Of a DNA stretch of 64,000 nt, positions 16,069 to 24,550 are shown piece by piece; within the stretch, counting starts at the first letter, position 1, and each line of letters opens with the position of its first letter. This DNA comes from Acinetobacter oleivorans DR1 (GTDB taxonomy: Bacteria; Pseudomonadota; Gammaproteobacteria; Pseudomonadales; Moraxellaceae). A program made the translations under genes and the position numbers. Under the pieces are notes generated by a model. That model made no database searches, was not told the origin of the DNA, and was given only the letters and a program-made list of their open reading frames with translations. Where the stretch lies: contig NC_014259.1 of NCBI RefSeq assembly GCF_000196795.1, forward strand, positions 3,720,001 to 3,784,000, in the 5' to 3' direction.

Positions 16069-16326
16069 TTACCCTTTCTTCACCAAATAATGAAATTCTT
16101 TATGACCATTTTCATCTAAGCGTTCTTCTTGCAAAAGCAACTCATGGCCTAAATGCATACAAAATTTAGGAATATCCCACGAGGTCGAATTATCTGTTGC
16201 GAAGACTTCAACCACATCCCCAGATTTAGATTTGCGAATGGCTTGATGCAACATCATGACAGGTTCCGGACAACGTAAACCACGCGTATTGAGTTGTACA
16301 GTAGGTGAAATGGGTTGCTCTGACAT
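16069..16326 (-). CDS. TusA-like sulfurtransferase
   Basis: 85 residues from the ATG at 16326. The motif LNTRGLRCPEPVMMLHQAIRK carries the single conserved Cys-Pro of the TusA (SirA/YeeD) fold, and the later FATDNSTSWDIPKFCMHLGHEL matches the second conserved half. The cysteine carries a persulfide; in E. coli TusA passes sulfur from IscS to the TusBCD relay for 2-thiouridine in tRNA. No TusBCD is in the window, so TusA itself is likely but other members of this small family are possible. A TTG five codons upstream is a less likely start. Confidence 0.87.
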   Translation of the reverse strand: MSEQPISPTVQLNTRGLRCPEPVMMLHQAIRKSKSGDVVEVFATDNSTSWDIPKFCMHLGHELLLQEERLDENGHKEFHYLVKKG

Positions 16327-16511
16327 AACAAACTCGAACAAATAGAATTTTCACATTTTAGCATAAACAAATTACTGCGCTGTTAACTGTAACTGGCTTT
16401 TACATAACAATATACGTTTTGTCTTTTAGCTTGTTTTATAGATGCATAAGCATGTTTTCTTCGGTATGATTCAAAGTATTCATTTGATAGATTGAGTCTT
16501 TAGGAAAGATC

Positions 16512-17351
16512 ATGCAAGAGGAACCAAGTCCGTCGTGGGGAATGCGCGGCTTACGAAAATGGTTAGGCACAGCACCAGAAACCCGTGATGAATTATTAAA
16601 ATTAGTCCAAAATTCACGTCGCTTTTTAGAACCAGATACTGTTGCCATGCTTGAAGGTGTTCTTGACCTTCCAGCTACAAAAATTCGTGAAGTCATGACA
16701 CCACGAACAGCAATGATCAGTTTGCAAGAAGATGATCAGTTACTTGATATTCTTGATGTATTGGTCGAGTCTGCTCACTCACGCTTTCCAGTCTTCTCTT
16801 CTGATCAGCCTGATAATGTTGTCGGGATTTTGCTCGCAAAAGATTTACTGCCGTTTCTAACCGAACCGAATACCAAAGTCGATATTCGAGTTCTTATGCG
16901 TCAACCGTTATTTGTTCCAGAAAGTGCGCGTTCCGATCAGGTTCTACGCATGCTGAAACACACTCAGACTCACATTGCTATTGTGATTGATGAATATGGT
17001 TCAACAGCTGGTCTTGTTACGCTTGAAGATATTCTTGAAGAAATCGTTGGCGAAATTGAAGATGAACATGACACTGCTGATGAAGATGCACAGTACATTG
17101 TTCCGGACAATGACCATACGGTAGCAAATGCATGGATGGTGCAAGCACTTACACCAATCGAACATTTCAATACTGTTTTAGATGCTGATTTTTCTGACGA
17201 TGAAGTAGAAACTGTCGGCGGTTTATTACTTCAAGAGATTGGTCTAGTAAGTGATTTACAAGGACAAACTGTTGAACTTGGAAATTGGTTATTTACAATC
17301 GTTGAAGCAGATGCCCGCACTATTCATCTGATTCGAGCTGTACGTCAATGA
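16512..17351 (+). CDS. corC: HlyC/CorC family CBS-domain protein
   Basis: 279 residues. The N-terminal linker leads to two CBS domains (about 55-190), starting IREVMTPRTAMISLQEDD and including AIVIDEYGSTAGLVTLEDILEEIVGEIEDEHD, followed by the C-terminal CorC_HlyC transporter-associated domain (about 205-279). It has no transmembrane DUF21 domain, so it is the soluble E. coli CorC (YbeX) type, implicated in magnesium/cobalt efflux and linked to ribosome and membrane homeostasis. Its last codons overlap lnt by 4 bases (ATGA), the same arrangement as ybeX-lnt in E. coli. Confidence 0.93.
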   Translation: MQEEPSPSWGMRGLRKWLGTAPETRDELLKLVQNSRRFLEPDTVAMLEGVLDLPATKIREVMTPRTAMISLQEDDQLLDILDVLVESAHSRFPVFSSDQPDNVVGILLAKDLLPFLTEPNTKVDIRVLMRQPLFVPESARSDQVLRMLKHTQTHIAIVIDEYGSTAGLVTLEDILEEIVGEIEDEHDTADEDAQYIVPDNDHTVANAWMVQALTPIEHFNTVLDADFSDDEVETVGGLLLQEIGLVSDLQGQTVELGNWLFTIVEADARTIHLIRAVRQ

Positions 17352-18907
17352 GAGCATACTTTGAAAAGCTGTTAGATTCTTCGCAACAACAAAAACAGCT
17401 TCCTTTAATTTTTCCTTTACTCATTGCTTTATTTTCAGGTGCCGTGTTCAGTTTTTCACTGGCACCTTATTATTGGTGGTGGCTGGCAATTTTATCTCCA
17501 GCCCTACTCTATGCATCACTACATAAACGCTCAGCTAAACAAGCATTTGCTATTGGCTGGAGCTATGGCTTCGGCTTATGGTTTGTAGGCGCTTTTTGGC
17601 TCTACACGTCCATCCATGTATATGGCGATACCAATGCTTTTCTAAGCGTAGGTATGATTGCTATTATGGCCCTGCTTATGGGCTTATTCACCGCACTTCA
17701 GACTTGGGTTTACCGACGTTTCTTCCCTGAAACGCCACTGACTTTTGCACCGCTCTGGATTGTTTTCGAGTGGGCAAAAACTTGGGTATTTACAGGTTTC
17801 CCATGGCTGTTTGTCGGTTACGCTTTTACTGAACGTTTACTCGATGGTTACGCACCTCTATTCGGTATTTATGCAATTTCCTTCGTTGTTATTGTATTAG
17901 CGTGTGCTTTAGTTGAAGTTCTGCGCAAGCGTATTTTCTGGGTTATCCCGTCTGCCCTATTGGTTTTAGGTGCATGGGGAGCATCATATATACAGTTTGT
18001 AAAACCTAAAGCTGCTAAACCACTTAGCGTTTCGCTCATTCAAGGCAACATTCCACAAGATTTAAAATGGCTGACTGAATATCAAGTTAGAACATTAGAA
18101 ATTTATGCTGGTCTGACTCAATCTGAATGGGGCCGTGACTTAATTGTATGGCCTGAATCTTCAATTCCACTCTTCCAAACTGACATTGAACCGTTTTTGG
18201 ATGCAATGGATGCACAAGCGAAAAAGAACTACACTGCATGGGTAACCGGAATTCCTTACTGGGATGTTACCAAATCTCATGAAGTCGGTAGCCCGCTGTA
18301 TTACAACAGTATTATGGCTTCTGGTAGAGACTCAAGCGGTCTCTATAAAAAGCAGCGTCTTGTGCCGTTTGGTGAATATATTCCACTATCAGGTTTACTC
18401 TCATGGGTATTACCAGCCATGCAAAATGATATTAGCATGAGCGGTTTTTCACGTGGTGAGAGTAACCAGAAACCACTCATGATTAAAGGACATGCGCTTG
18501 CTGCTGCGATTTGTTATGAAGTGGCTTATCCAAACCTTACCCGACGCAATGCAGAAGACAGCGACTTTTTAGTGACTGTATCTAATGACGCTTGGTTTAC
18601 GGGTACTGCGGGGCCATGGCAACATTTACAGATGGTGCAGATGCGTGCTAAAGAAAATGGTCGCTGGTTTATTCGTGCAACCAACACTGGTGTAACAGCA
18701 TTTATCGATCAAAATGGTCATATCACTGAACAAGCACCGCTCGATAAAGAGTTTGTCTTGAGAGGTGATTTACCTGCCATGCAAGGTCAAACTCTTTATA
18801 ACCGTTTAGGTGATTATCCAGTGTTAGGATTTGCAGTATTACTGCTGATTTTAGGTTGGATTTATCGTCCACGTAAAGTTGACGTTTCTTTTAAATCACG
18901 TCGCTAA
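17348..18907 (+). CDS. lnt: Apolipoprotein N-acyltransferase
   Basis: 519 residues. Several transmembrane segments fill about residues 15-220, followed by a periplasmic nitrilase domain. The catalytic triad is visible as Glu in IVWPESSIPLF, Lys in KKQRLVPFGEY and Cys in AAICYEVAYP, and a last transmembrane helix is near 488-505. Lnt adds the third acyl chain to the N-terminal cysteine of lipoproteins in the inner membrane, which is needed for Lol sorting to the outer membrane. The start overlaps the corC stop (ATGA), so translation is coupled. Confidence 0.96.
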   Translation: MRAYFEKLLDSSQQQKQLPLIFPLLIALFSGAVFSFSLAPYYWWWLAILSPALLYASLHKRSAKQAFAIGWSYGFGLWFVGAFWLYTSIHVYGDTNAFLSVGMIAIMALLMGLFTALQTWVYRRFFPETPLTFAPLWIVFEWAKTWVFTGFPWLFVGYAFTERLLDGYAPLFGIYAISFVVIVLACALVEVLRKRIFWVIPSALLVLGAWGASYIQFVKPKAAKPLSVSLIQGNIPQDLKWLTEYQVRTLEIYAGLTQSEWGRDLIVWPESSIPLFQTDIEPFLDAMDAQAKKNYTAWVTGIPYWDVTKSHEVGSPLYYNSIMASGRDSSGLYKKQRLVPFGEYIPLSGLLSWVLPAMQNDISMSGFSRGESNQKPLMIKGHALAAAICYEVAYPNLTRRNAEDSDFLVTVSNDAWFTGTAGPWQHLQMVQMRAKENGRWFIRATNTGVTAFIDQNGHITEQAPLDKEFVLRGDLPAMQGQTLYNRLGDYPVLGFAVLLLILGWIYRPRKVDVSFKSRR

Positions 18908-18908
18908 A

Positions 18909-19247
18909 TTATAATAGCTTTGTACCCAGAGGAACTTCAAACTCTGGGATACAAAGTGCAACATCCCCATCTGCGTTATGAAACCCTGTCACTAAGCATT
19001 CTGACTGAATAGGCCCAATTTGTTTTTTAGGGAAATTCACTACAGCAACAACTAATTTACCAATTAAATCTTGTGGTTGATATAGCTTGGTAATCTGAGC
19101 ACTCGATTTACGTATACCTAATTCTTCACCAAAATCTACATGTAAAATATAGGCAGGTTTACGTGCCTTTTCGAAAACTTCAGCTTGAATAATTTTACCA
19201 ACGCGAAGCTCTACTTTTAAAAAATCATTCCACTCGATTTGTTCCAT
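18909..19247 (-). CDS. csaA: CsaA-type tRNA-binding domain protein
   Basis: 112 residues forming a single tRNA-binding OB fold. The motifs FLKVELRVGKIIQAEVFEKARKP, YILHVDFGEELGIRKSSAQIT and VNFPKKQIGPIQSECLVTGF are those of CsaA, a small homodimeric protein related to the C-terminal domain of MetRS and to Trbp111. In Bacillus CsaA has been described as a secretion-related chaperone; the tRNA-binding role is more general. It is convergent with lnt with one base between stop codons. Length is standard. Confidence 0.9.
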   Translation of the reverse strand: MEQIEWNDFLKVELRVGKIIQAEVFEKARKPAYILHVDFGEELGIRKSSAQITKLYQPQDLIGKLVVAVVNFPKKQIGPIQSECLVTGFHNADGDVALCIPEFEVPLGTKLL

Positions 19248-19371
19248 TTACTTTTTCTCATGTTCTTAAATATCTGATTTGAAGCATATAATATGTACAA
19301 ATAAAGAAACACCCTCTTTTTATTTCCAGTTTTCAAAATTCATGCTAAATTAAATCTGCTCATCAAAAAGC

Positions 19372-19385
19372 CGTAAACGTTTACG
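19372..19385. promoter_or_regulatory. Perfect 14-base palindrome CGTAAACGTTTACG
   Basis: A perfect palindrome with a central CG, the layout of LacI/GalR-family operators, about 100 bases upstream of the DUF2798 gene. No LacI-family regulator lies in the window, so the binding protein is unknown. Confidence 0.4.
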
Positions 19386-19482
19386 TCAATCAACGTGCCA
19401 ACATACCTCCAACAATGCTTGGAGCTATTTGTTCAAAATATTTTTGAATGGCACTGGCGTTTGTTGGTTTACGGAGTCAAAA

Positions 19483-19743
19483 ATGCAAAACTCAAAATCT
19501 TTGTCTACTTTTAAAAAACTTCCAAATCGCTATACATCTATCGTTTTACCTTTTCTTCTATCGATCATTATGACTTTTGTGGTTTCGATGATTAGTACAT
19601 TACGAAGTTTAGGACTAGAAGAATTTTCCCTTTATGTCTGGATGTCTGCATGGGCAATTTCTTGGTTAATCGCTTTTCCAACGTTACTTTTGGTCTTACC
19701 TGTTGTTCGTAAAATCACGGCCATATTAGTACAACCTGCTTAA
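19483..19743 (+). CDS. DUF2798 domain membrane protein
   Basis: 86 residues from the ATG at 19483, which has GGAG seven bases upstream. Two transmembrane helices are visible (about 17-38 and 50-72), with the family phrases LPNRYTSIVLPFLLSIIMTFVVS and AWAISWLIAFPTLLLVLPVVRK, typical of DUF2798. The function is unknown. A leader of about 100 bases precedes it, with a palindrome at its start and complementary segments (GTGCCA and TGGCAC; CCAACA and TGTTGG) that could fold. A strong bidirectional terminator follows. Confidence 0.82.
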   Translation: MQNSKSLSTFKKLPNRYTSIVLPFLLSIIMTFVVSMISTLRSLGLEEFSLYVWMSAWAISWLIAFPTLLLVLPVVRKITAILVQPA

Positions 19744-19750
19744 CTAAAAA

Positions 19751-19783
19751 AATAAAACGTAGATGTTGAGTCTACGTTTTATT
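19751..19783. terminator. Bidirectional intrinsic terminator
   Basis: A 13-base-pair perfect stem (AATAAAACGTAGA and its complement) with a 7-base loop TGTTGAG and A/T runs on each side, between the convergent DUF2798 gene and the small membrane protein gene. Confidence 0.88.
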
Positions 19784-19807
19784 TAAAAATCTGGTTTTAA
19801 AATATCA

Positions 19808-20152
19808 TTAAAAAGCGATAGATAGTTCCAAAGATAAATAAGCAACTAAGCTTGATAAAAAGACCATGGGTACATAGCGATAAGCTTTAAACAGTAATTG
19901 CTCATATTTAGTAGATATTTGTTTAGCTTGCCAGACACTCGCTTTTAATGCGGTAAAGAAGCTCACCATCAACCATGCACTCACAATACTTAATGCGAAG
20001 AAACCAATCATAATTTGGCTACTTCCCTCTGTACTCAACCATAACTTTAATGAAAATTCAGCAATTGGCAATAAACCCAAAATCAATAGGACAGATTTGA
20101 GCATTACCCAATGGAACTGAGTCAGTTCATCTAATATGAGAAATGCTTTCAT
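19808..20152 (-). CDS. Small membrane protein of unknown function
   Basis: 114 residues, not recognised. Three hydrophobic segments are visible (about 17-37, 46-68 and 93-112), the middle one near SSQIMIGFFALSIVSAWLMVS, separated by a basic loop with KASVWQAKQISTKYEQ. There is no catalytic motif or cleavable signal. It is probably an inner-membrane protein. It stands alone between a terminator and a long AT-rich spacer beyond its start (20153-20421). Confidence 0.55.
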   Translation of the reverse strand: MKAFLILDELTQFHWVMLKSVLLILGLLPIAEFSLKLWLSTEGSSQIMIGFFALSIVSAWLMVSFFTALKASVWQAKQISTKYEQLLFKAYRYVPMVFLSSLVAYLSLELSIAF

Positions 20153-20352
20153 TTAATCTCTCCTTTTTAATTGAATAAAGTGCTTTTTATTTATTATGCA
20201 AAGCTTTCATTTAAATATATAGCTTATTTCTCTCTACATTTTAACTTTCTTGTAACTATTAAATATGGGAATAATTCTTATTATAAATCTCAAATATCAT
20301 TATTAATTTTAATTTATATTTTTCAGTTGTTTATTATATTTTTCTGATTGAG

Positions 20353-20408
20353 AGAGATTATCAATTCAAATTTATCGGTTTATCTTTTTAACTAAATTGA
20401 TAATCTCT
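20353..20408. repeat. 14-base perfect inverted repeat downstream of gspG
   Basis: AGAGATTATCAATT (20353-20366) and AATTGATAATCTCT (20395-20408) are exact reverse complements around a 28-base loop. It begins 13 bases after the gspG stop. There is no T-run after the stem, so it is not a clear intrinsic terminator; mRNA protection or protein binding are alternatives. Confidence 0.6.
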
Positions 20409-20421
20409 ATTATATTTTCAA

Positions 20422-20868
20422 TTAAGGCTGATAATAAATATCCGCATCATTACCCTCACCACCATCTTTGCCATCTGCTCCAAATGAATACAAATCAAAA
20501 GCGCGACCATCTGCCCCAGGAATGACATATTGAACATCATTTTTCCAACTGTCTTTAGGATAACCACCTTTTACATAACCACCCGGCATCCAGTTTTTTG
20601 CTGTTGCAGGTTGATTAACTAAAGCATCTAGCCCGCCTTCTTGCATGGTTGGGAAATGTCCGTTATCAAGCTTGTACTGATCTAAAGCTCCAGCCACACC
20701 TTTTAAGGTAATTTGAGTGGTATCAATTTTAGCTTTTTCACTACGCCCCATGACATTTGGTACGATTAACGCTGCTAACACGCCTAAAATTACAATCACG
20801 ACCATGACTTCAATGAGGGTAAAGCCTGAGTTTTTATTTCGTTTGCGTTGCATAGGTTGTACTTTCAT
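20422..20868 (-). CDS. gspG: Type II secretion system major pseudopilin GspG
   Basis: 148 residues from the ATG at 20868. A short basic leader ends in KNSG, and prepilin peptidase would cut before FTLIEVMVVIVILGVLAALIV, the hydrophobic helix with the conserved glutamate at mature position 5. The C-terminal part has the GspG calcium-binding region DLYSFGADGKDGGEGNDADI. GspG polymerises into the pseudopilus that pushes folded exoproteins through the outer-membrane secretin. It lies 23 bases downstream of gspF on the same strand; the other gsp genes are not in the window, in line with the scattered T2SS genes of Acinetobacter. Confidence 0.96.
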   Translation of the reverse strand: MKVQPMQRKRNKNSGFTLIEVMVVIVILGVLAALIVPNVMGRSEKAKIDTTQITLKGVAGALDQYKLDNGHFPTMQEGGLDALVNQPATAKNWMPGGYVKGGYPKDSWKNDVQYVIPGADGRAFDLYSFGADGKDGGEGNDADIYYQP

Positions 20869-20891
20869 CATTATCTCTAATATCAAAGTTA

Positions 20892-22097
20892 TTAAATCAT
20901 ATTGTTCATATTTACGATTGGCAGCATAACCGCGATTACAATAACCAGTACAATGCTTGCCATTAGAACCAGCATAAGTGGTTCAAGTAATGCCAGTAAG
21001 GTTGAAATAAATGTTGTAACCTCACGGTCTTGCATGGTCGATGCACGTTCTAACATGCGGTCCAGTTCGCCTGATGCCTCACCACTTCGAATCATTTGTA
21101 CCATCATTGGTGGGAAATAACCACTGCGCTCAAGCTGTGTTCCCAAGTTACCACCTTCGGTAACACGCTCAGCTGCATGGGCAATTGAATCTCGTATGAC
21201 CCAATTACTGGTCACTGCTGCACCAATCTTTAAGGCATCGACCAAAGGTACGCCTGAACGAGTCAAAATAGATAAAGTACTGGCAAATCGTGCAGAATTA
21301 ATACCACGTGACAGTTTACCGAATAATGGCAATTTGAGTGTTAATCGATCAAAAGCATAATGCCCAGCAGTCGTTTTTAAGAATCGTACAAATGCAACAA
21401 TTCCCACAACTGCAAAAATAATAATAAACACCCAAGCATGCCGAATAAAATCACTGGCTTTCATTAAAGCAACTGTAATCCACGGCAAGGCATCTTTACT
21501 TTGGTCGAACGTTTTTACAATCTCTGGCACAACATAAGTCATTAAACCCATCACAATACCAAAAGACATCAGCATTAAAATGATTGGGTAAATCATAGCG
21601 CCCTGAACTTTCTTTTGCATGGCAAAACGGTTTTCGGTGTAATCAGAGAGCTGATCTAAAATCAGATCTAAATGCCCAGAACGCTCACCAGCTGCGACCG
21701 TTGCAATATAGAGGTCAGGAAACCGTCCAGATTGCTGCATCCCTTGTGCGAGTGAATGCCCTTCTAAAACGCGAGAACGGACAGATAATAAAAGGTTTTG
21801 CACATGTGGTTTTTCACTTTGCCTACTCACCGCACGTAAAGCTTCTTCTAGAGGAATGGCCGCTGCAACCAAAACAGAAAGTTGTCTGGTCATGAGTGCC
21901 AAATCATAAGCACTGAACTTTTTTTGGAATAACCCCTGACTCTGATGTTTATCTTTTTGTTCAACAGGGTCAACACTAATTGGTGTCCATGCTTTATCGC
22001 GTAATTGTTGGCGAATCTGGCGTGCTGAATCTCCTTCAAGCACTCCTTTTTGCTGCTTCCCTGAAGCATCAATGGCAGTAAATTGATATGCAGGCAT
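20892..22097 (-). CDS. gspF: Type II secretion system inner membrane protein GspF
   Basis: 401 residues with the tandem T2SSF domains (about 70-193 and 272-394), each with helical bundles and membrane helices (for example MIYPIILMLMSFGIVMGLMTYVVPEIV, in two parts, and LVLMASIVLVIVIAVMLPIV). The N-terminus YQFTAIDASGKQQKGVLEGD is typical. GspF is the platform protein that links the GspE ATPase to pseudopilus assembly. It is the first gene of a gspF-gspG pair, divergent from priA across 148 bases. Confidence 0.95.
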   Translation of the reverse strand: MPAYQFTAIDASGKQQKGVLEGDSARQIRQQLRDKAWTPISVDPVEQKDKHQSQGLFQKKFSAYDLALMTRQLSVLVAAAIPLEEALRAVSRQSEKPHVQNLLLSVRSRVLEGHSLAQGMQQSGRFPDLYIATVAAGERSGHLDLILDQLSDYTENRFAMQKKVQGAMIYPIILMLMSFGIVMGLMTYVVPEIVKTFDQSKDALPWITVALMKASDFIRHAWVFIIIFAVVGIVAFVRFLKTTAGHYAFDRLTLKLPLFGKLSRGINSARFASTLSILTRSGVPLVDALKIGAAVTSNWVIRDSIAHAAERVTEGGNLGTQLERSGYFPPMMVQMIRSGEASGELDRMLERASTMQDREVTTFISTLLALLEPLMLVLMASIVLVIVIAVMLPIVNMNNMI

Positions 22098-22245
22098 GGT
22101 AATGTTCTAATTTTCCAAAAATAATAGTCGCTGCTGTTGCATCTATGCTACGCAATCATTCATATTCGTTCTATAGCCTGTGTAGAATACCCAAGTCCTC
22201 TTCACGACGCTATGCCGTTTTTTAAAATTGACGAAATGAGCCTCT

Positions 22246-24474
22246 ATGACCATAACGCCAAAGCCAGATTCAGTTGTTTATCGTGTGCGTGTAGCCGTAC
22301 CTGTGCATCTGTACGACACTTTTGACTATACACTCACCCAAGCACAATATGAACGGGCTCACGTAGGCTCACGCGTCGCTATTTCATTTGGACGCCAAAA
22401 CCTGATTGGTATCATTACAGAAAAAGTAAATCCACATGAGCCATTTACAGGCAAATTTCAGCTTAAAGCCATTTCTGAACTTTTAGATGAAGAACCAATT
22501 TTAGATGAACAAGTTTTAAGTTTATTGACATGGTCCGCGCAATATTACCAATTTCCAATTGGTGAGGTCATGCAAACTGCCCTACCCGCATTATTGCGTC
22601 AGGGCAAACCGATGGATGTTTTGTTCCATCTTTGGAAAATCACTCCCTGTGACAATGTTGAAGCACTGCTAAAGCGTTCTGTTAAGCAACAAGATGCGTA
22701 TCAAATTTTAAAATTACACCCTGCCGGAACTACAGAAAATATTCTCAATTTAAGTGGTGTAGAAACTGCAACGCTTAAAGCACTTCAAAAGAAAGGATTG
22801 GTTGACTGCACGCTCGAACCACACGACTTTAGCCCGACACCAGCTCAATTGGCACAAATGCCGCTCACGCTCAATGAAGATCAAAAGAAAGCAACCCAGC
22901 ACGTCGTAAATGCACAGCATCAATACCAAGCCTTTTTACTAGATGGCTTAACTGGAAGTGGTAAAACTGAAGTTTATCTGCACATCATGCACGAAGTGCT
23001 AAAGCGAGGTAAACAAGTACTGGTGTTAGTACCTGAAATTGGCTTAACCCCTCAAACGATTTCTCGCTTTAAGTCTCGTTTTAACTGTGATATTGCTTTA
23101 TTGCATTCAGGCTTAAATGATTCCAAACGCTTACAAGCATGGCAACAAGCACAGACCGGAAAAGCGTCTATTATTTTAGGAACGCGCTCTGCCATCTATA
23201 CGCCACTGCCACGTTTGGGCCTCATCATTTTAGATGAAGAACACGACCTGTCTTATAAGCAACAAGAAGGCTTCCGATATCATGCGCGTGATGTCGCACT
23301 GTACCGCGGTCACTTGCAAAGCTGCCCTGTTATTTTAGGTTCAGCCACACCAAGTATTGATAGTTATTATTTAGTCGAAACTGGCAAATTAACTACACTG
23401 CAACTCAACAAACGTGCTGGACATGCACTTTTGCCTAAAATGCATTTGATTGACCTTAAAATTGTCAAAAAGCAGCATGGAATTAGCCAACCCCTTATTG
23501 AACAAATCAAACATACATTAGCTAGAAAAGAACAGGTTTTAATCTTTTTAAACCGTCGTGGCTATGCACCTGTACTGGTTTGTGAAAGCTGTGGATGGCA
23601 AGCAAATTGCCCGCATTGTGATGCGCATTTTACTTTGCACACTCAGCCTTATTCTTATTTACACTGCCATCACTGCGGAACCATTCATCGCTTACCCGAT
23701 CATTGCCCTGAATGTCAGCAAAAAAGCTTAAAAACTTTAGGTGCAGGAACCGCTAAGGTTGAAGAGCACTTACAAGAACTATTTCCAGATCATGATGTCA
23801 TTCGGGTCGATCGTGACAGTACCAGTCGTGTCGGAAGCTGGCAAAAAATTTATGATCGCATTCATCAAAACAAACCAACAATTTTGCTCGGTACTCAAAT
23901 GTTGGCAAAAGGCCATCATTTTCCACATGTCACATTAGTTGCCATTTTAGATATTGATGCAGGTTTACTCAGTGTAGACATCCGTGCGCCAGAACGTACG
24001 GCGCAGCTGATTGTACAAGTCGCTGGTCGTGCAGGTCGTGGAGAACATAAAGGTCATGTTTATTTACAAACCTTAAGACCTGATCATCCGTTACTTACCA
24101 CACTCATCGAAAAAGATTATCGCGCGGTTGCCAAACAAACGCTGGCTGAACGTAAAGTTGCTTTGCTGCCGCCTTATCGCTATGCAGTTCTAATACGAGC
24201 AGAATCCAAAGATCGTGACTATACCTTACAATTTTTAAATGAAGCTGCCGAGCAACTTCGTCAAGTCGCTGGTGAGATTGTTGATATTTGGGGACCTATT
24301 CCAGCGCCGATGGAACGTAAAGCGGGACGCTACCGTGCCCACATGGTAATTTTATCTGCCGACCGTGCTCGCCTACATTTTTACTTAAGACAATGGTGGT
24401 CTCAATTGGTTCATGCCCCAAGACAGCATCAACTCAGGCTATCAATTGATGTCGATCCGCAAGAATTTAATTAG
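22246..24474 (+). CDS. priA: Primosomal protein N' (replication restart helicase PriA)
   Basis: 742 residues. The N-terminal 3'-DNA-binding domain (VRVAVPVHLYDTFDYTL) is followed by the helicase core with Walker A LTGSGKTEVYLHI, DEEH box and GSATPSIDS. Zinc-binding cysteines are in CESCGWQANCPHCDAHF and CHHCGTIHRLPDHCPEC, and VAGRAGRGEHKG is motif VI. PriA recognises stalled or D-loop forks and reloads DnaB. Length is normal (E. coli 732). It works downstream of the RecBCD pathway encoded at 36-45 kb. Confidence 0.97.
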   Translation: MTITPKPDSVVYRVRVAVPVHLYDTFDYTLTQAQYERAHVGSRVAISFGRQNLIGIITEKVNPHEPFTGKFQLKAISELLDEEPILDEQVLSLLTWSAQYYQFPIGEVMQTALPALLRQGKPMDVLFHLWKITPCDNVEALLKRSVKQQDAYQILKLHPAGTTENILNLSGVETATLKALQKKGLVDCTLEPHDFSPTPAQLAQMPLTLNEDQKKATQHVVNAQHQYQAFLLDGLTGSGKTEVYLHIMHEVLKRGKQVLVLVPEIGLTPQTISRFKSRFNCDIALLHSGLNDSKRLQAWQQAQTGKASIILGTRSAIYTPLPRLGLIILDEEHDLSYKQQEGFRYHARDVALYRGHLQSCPVILGSATPSIDSYYLVETGKLTTLQLNKRAGHALLPKMHLIDLKIVKKQHGISQPLIEQIKHTLARKEQVLIFLNRRGYAPVLVCESCGWQANCPHCDAHFTLHTQPYSYLHCHHCGTIHRLPDHCPECQQKSLKTLGAGTAKVEEHLQELFPDHDVIRVDRDSTSRVGSWQKIYDRIHQNKPTILLGTQMLAKGHHFPHVTLVAILDIDAGLLSVDIRAPERTAQLIVQVAGRAGRGEHKGHVYLQTLRPDHPLLTTLIEKDYRAVAKQTLAERKVALLPPYRYAVLIRAESKDRDYTLQFLNEAAEQLRQVAGEIVDIWGPIPAPMERKAGRYRAHMVILSADRARLHFYLRQWWSQLVHAPRQHQLRLSIDVDPQEFN

Positions 24475-24550
24475 ATGATTTGAATATCATGGTGTGAAGA
24501 AGCCTTTTTGGCTTTACACTTAAAAGAGACTAATACATTCGAGGCAATGA

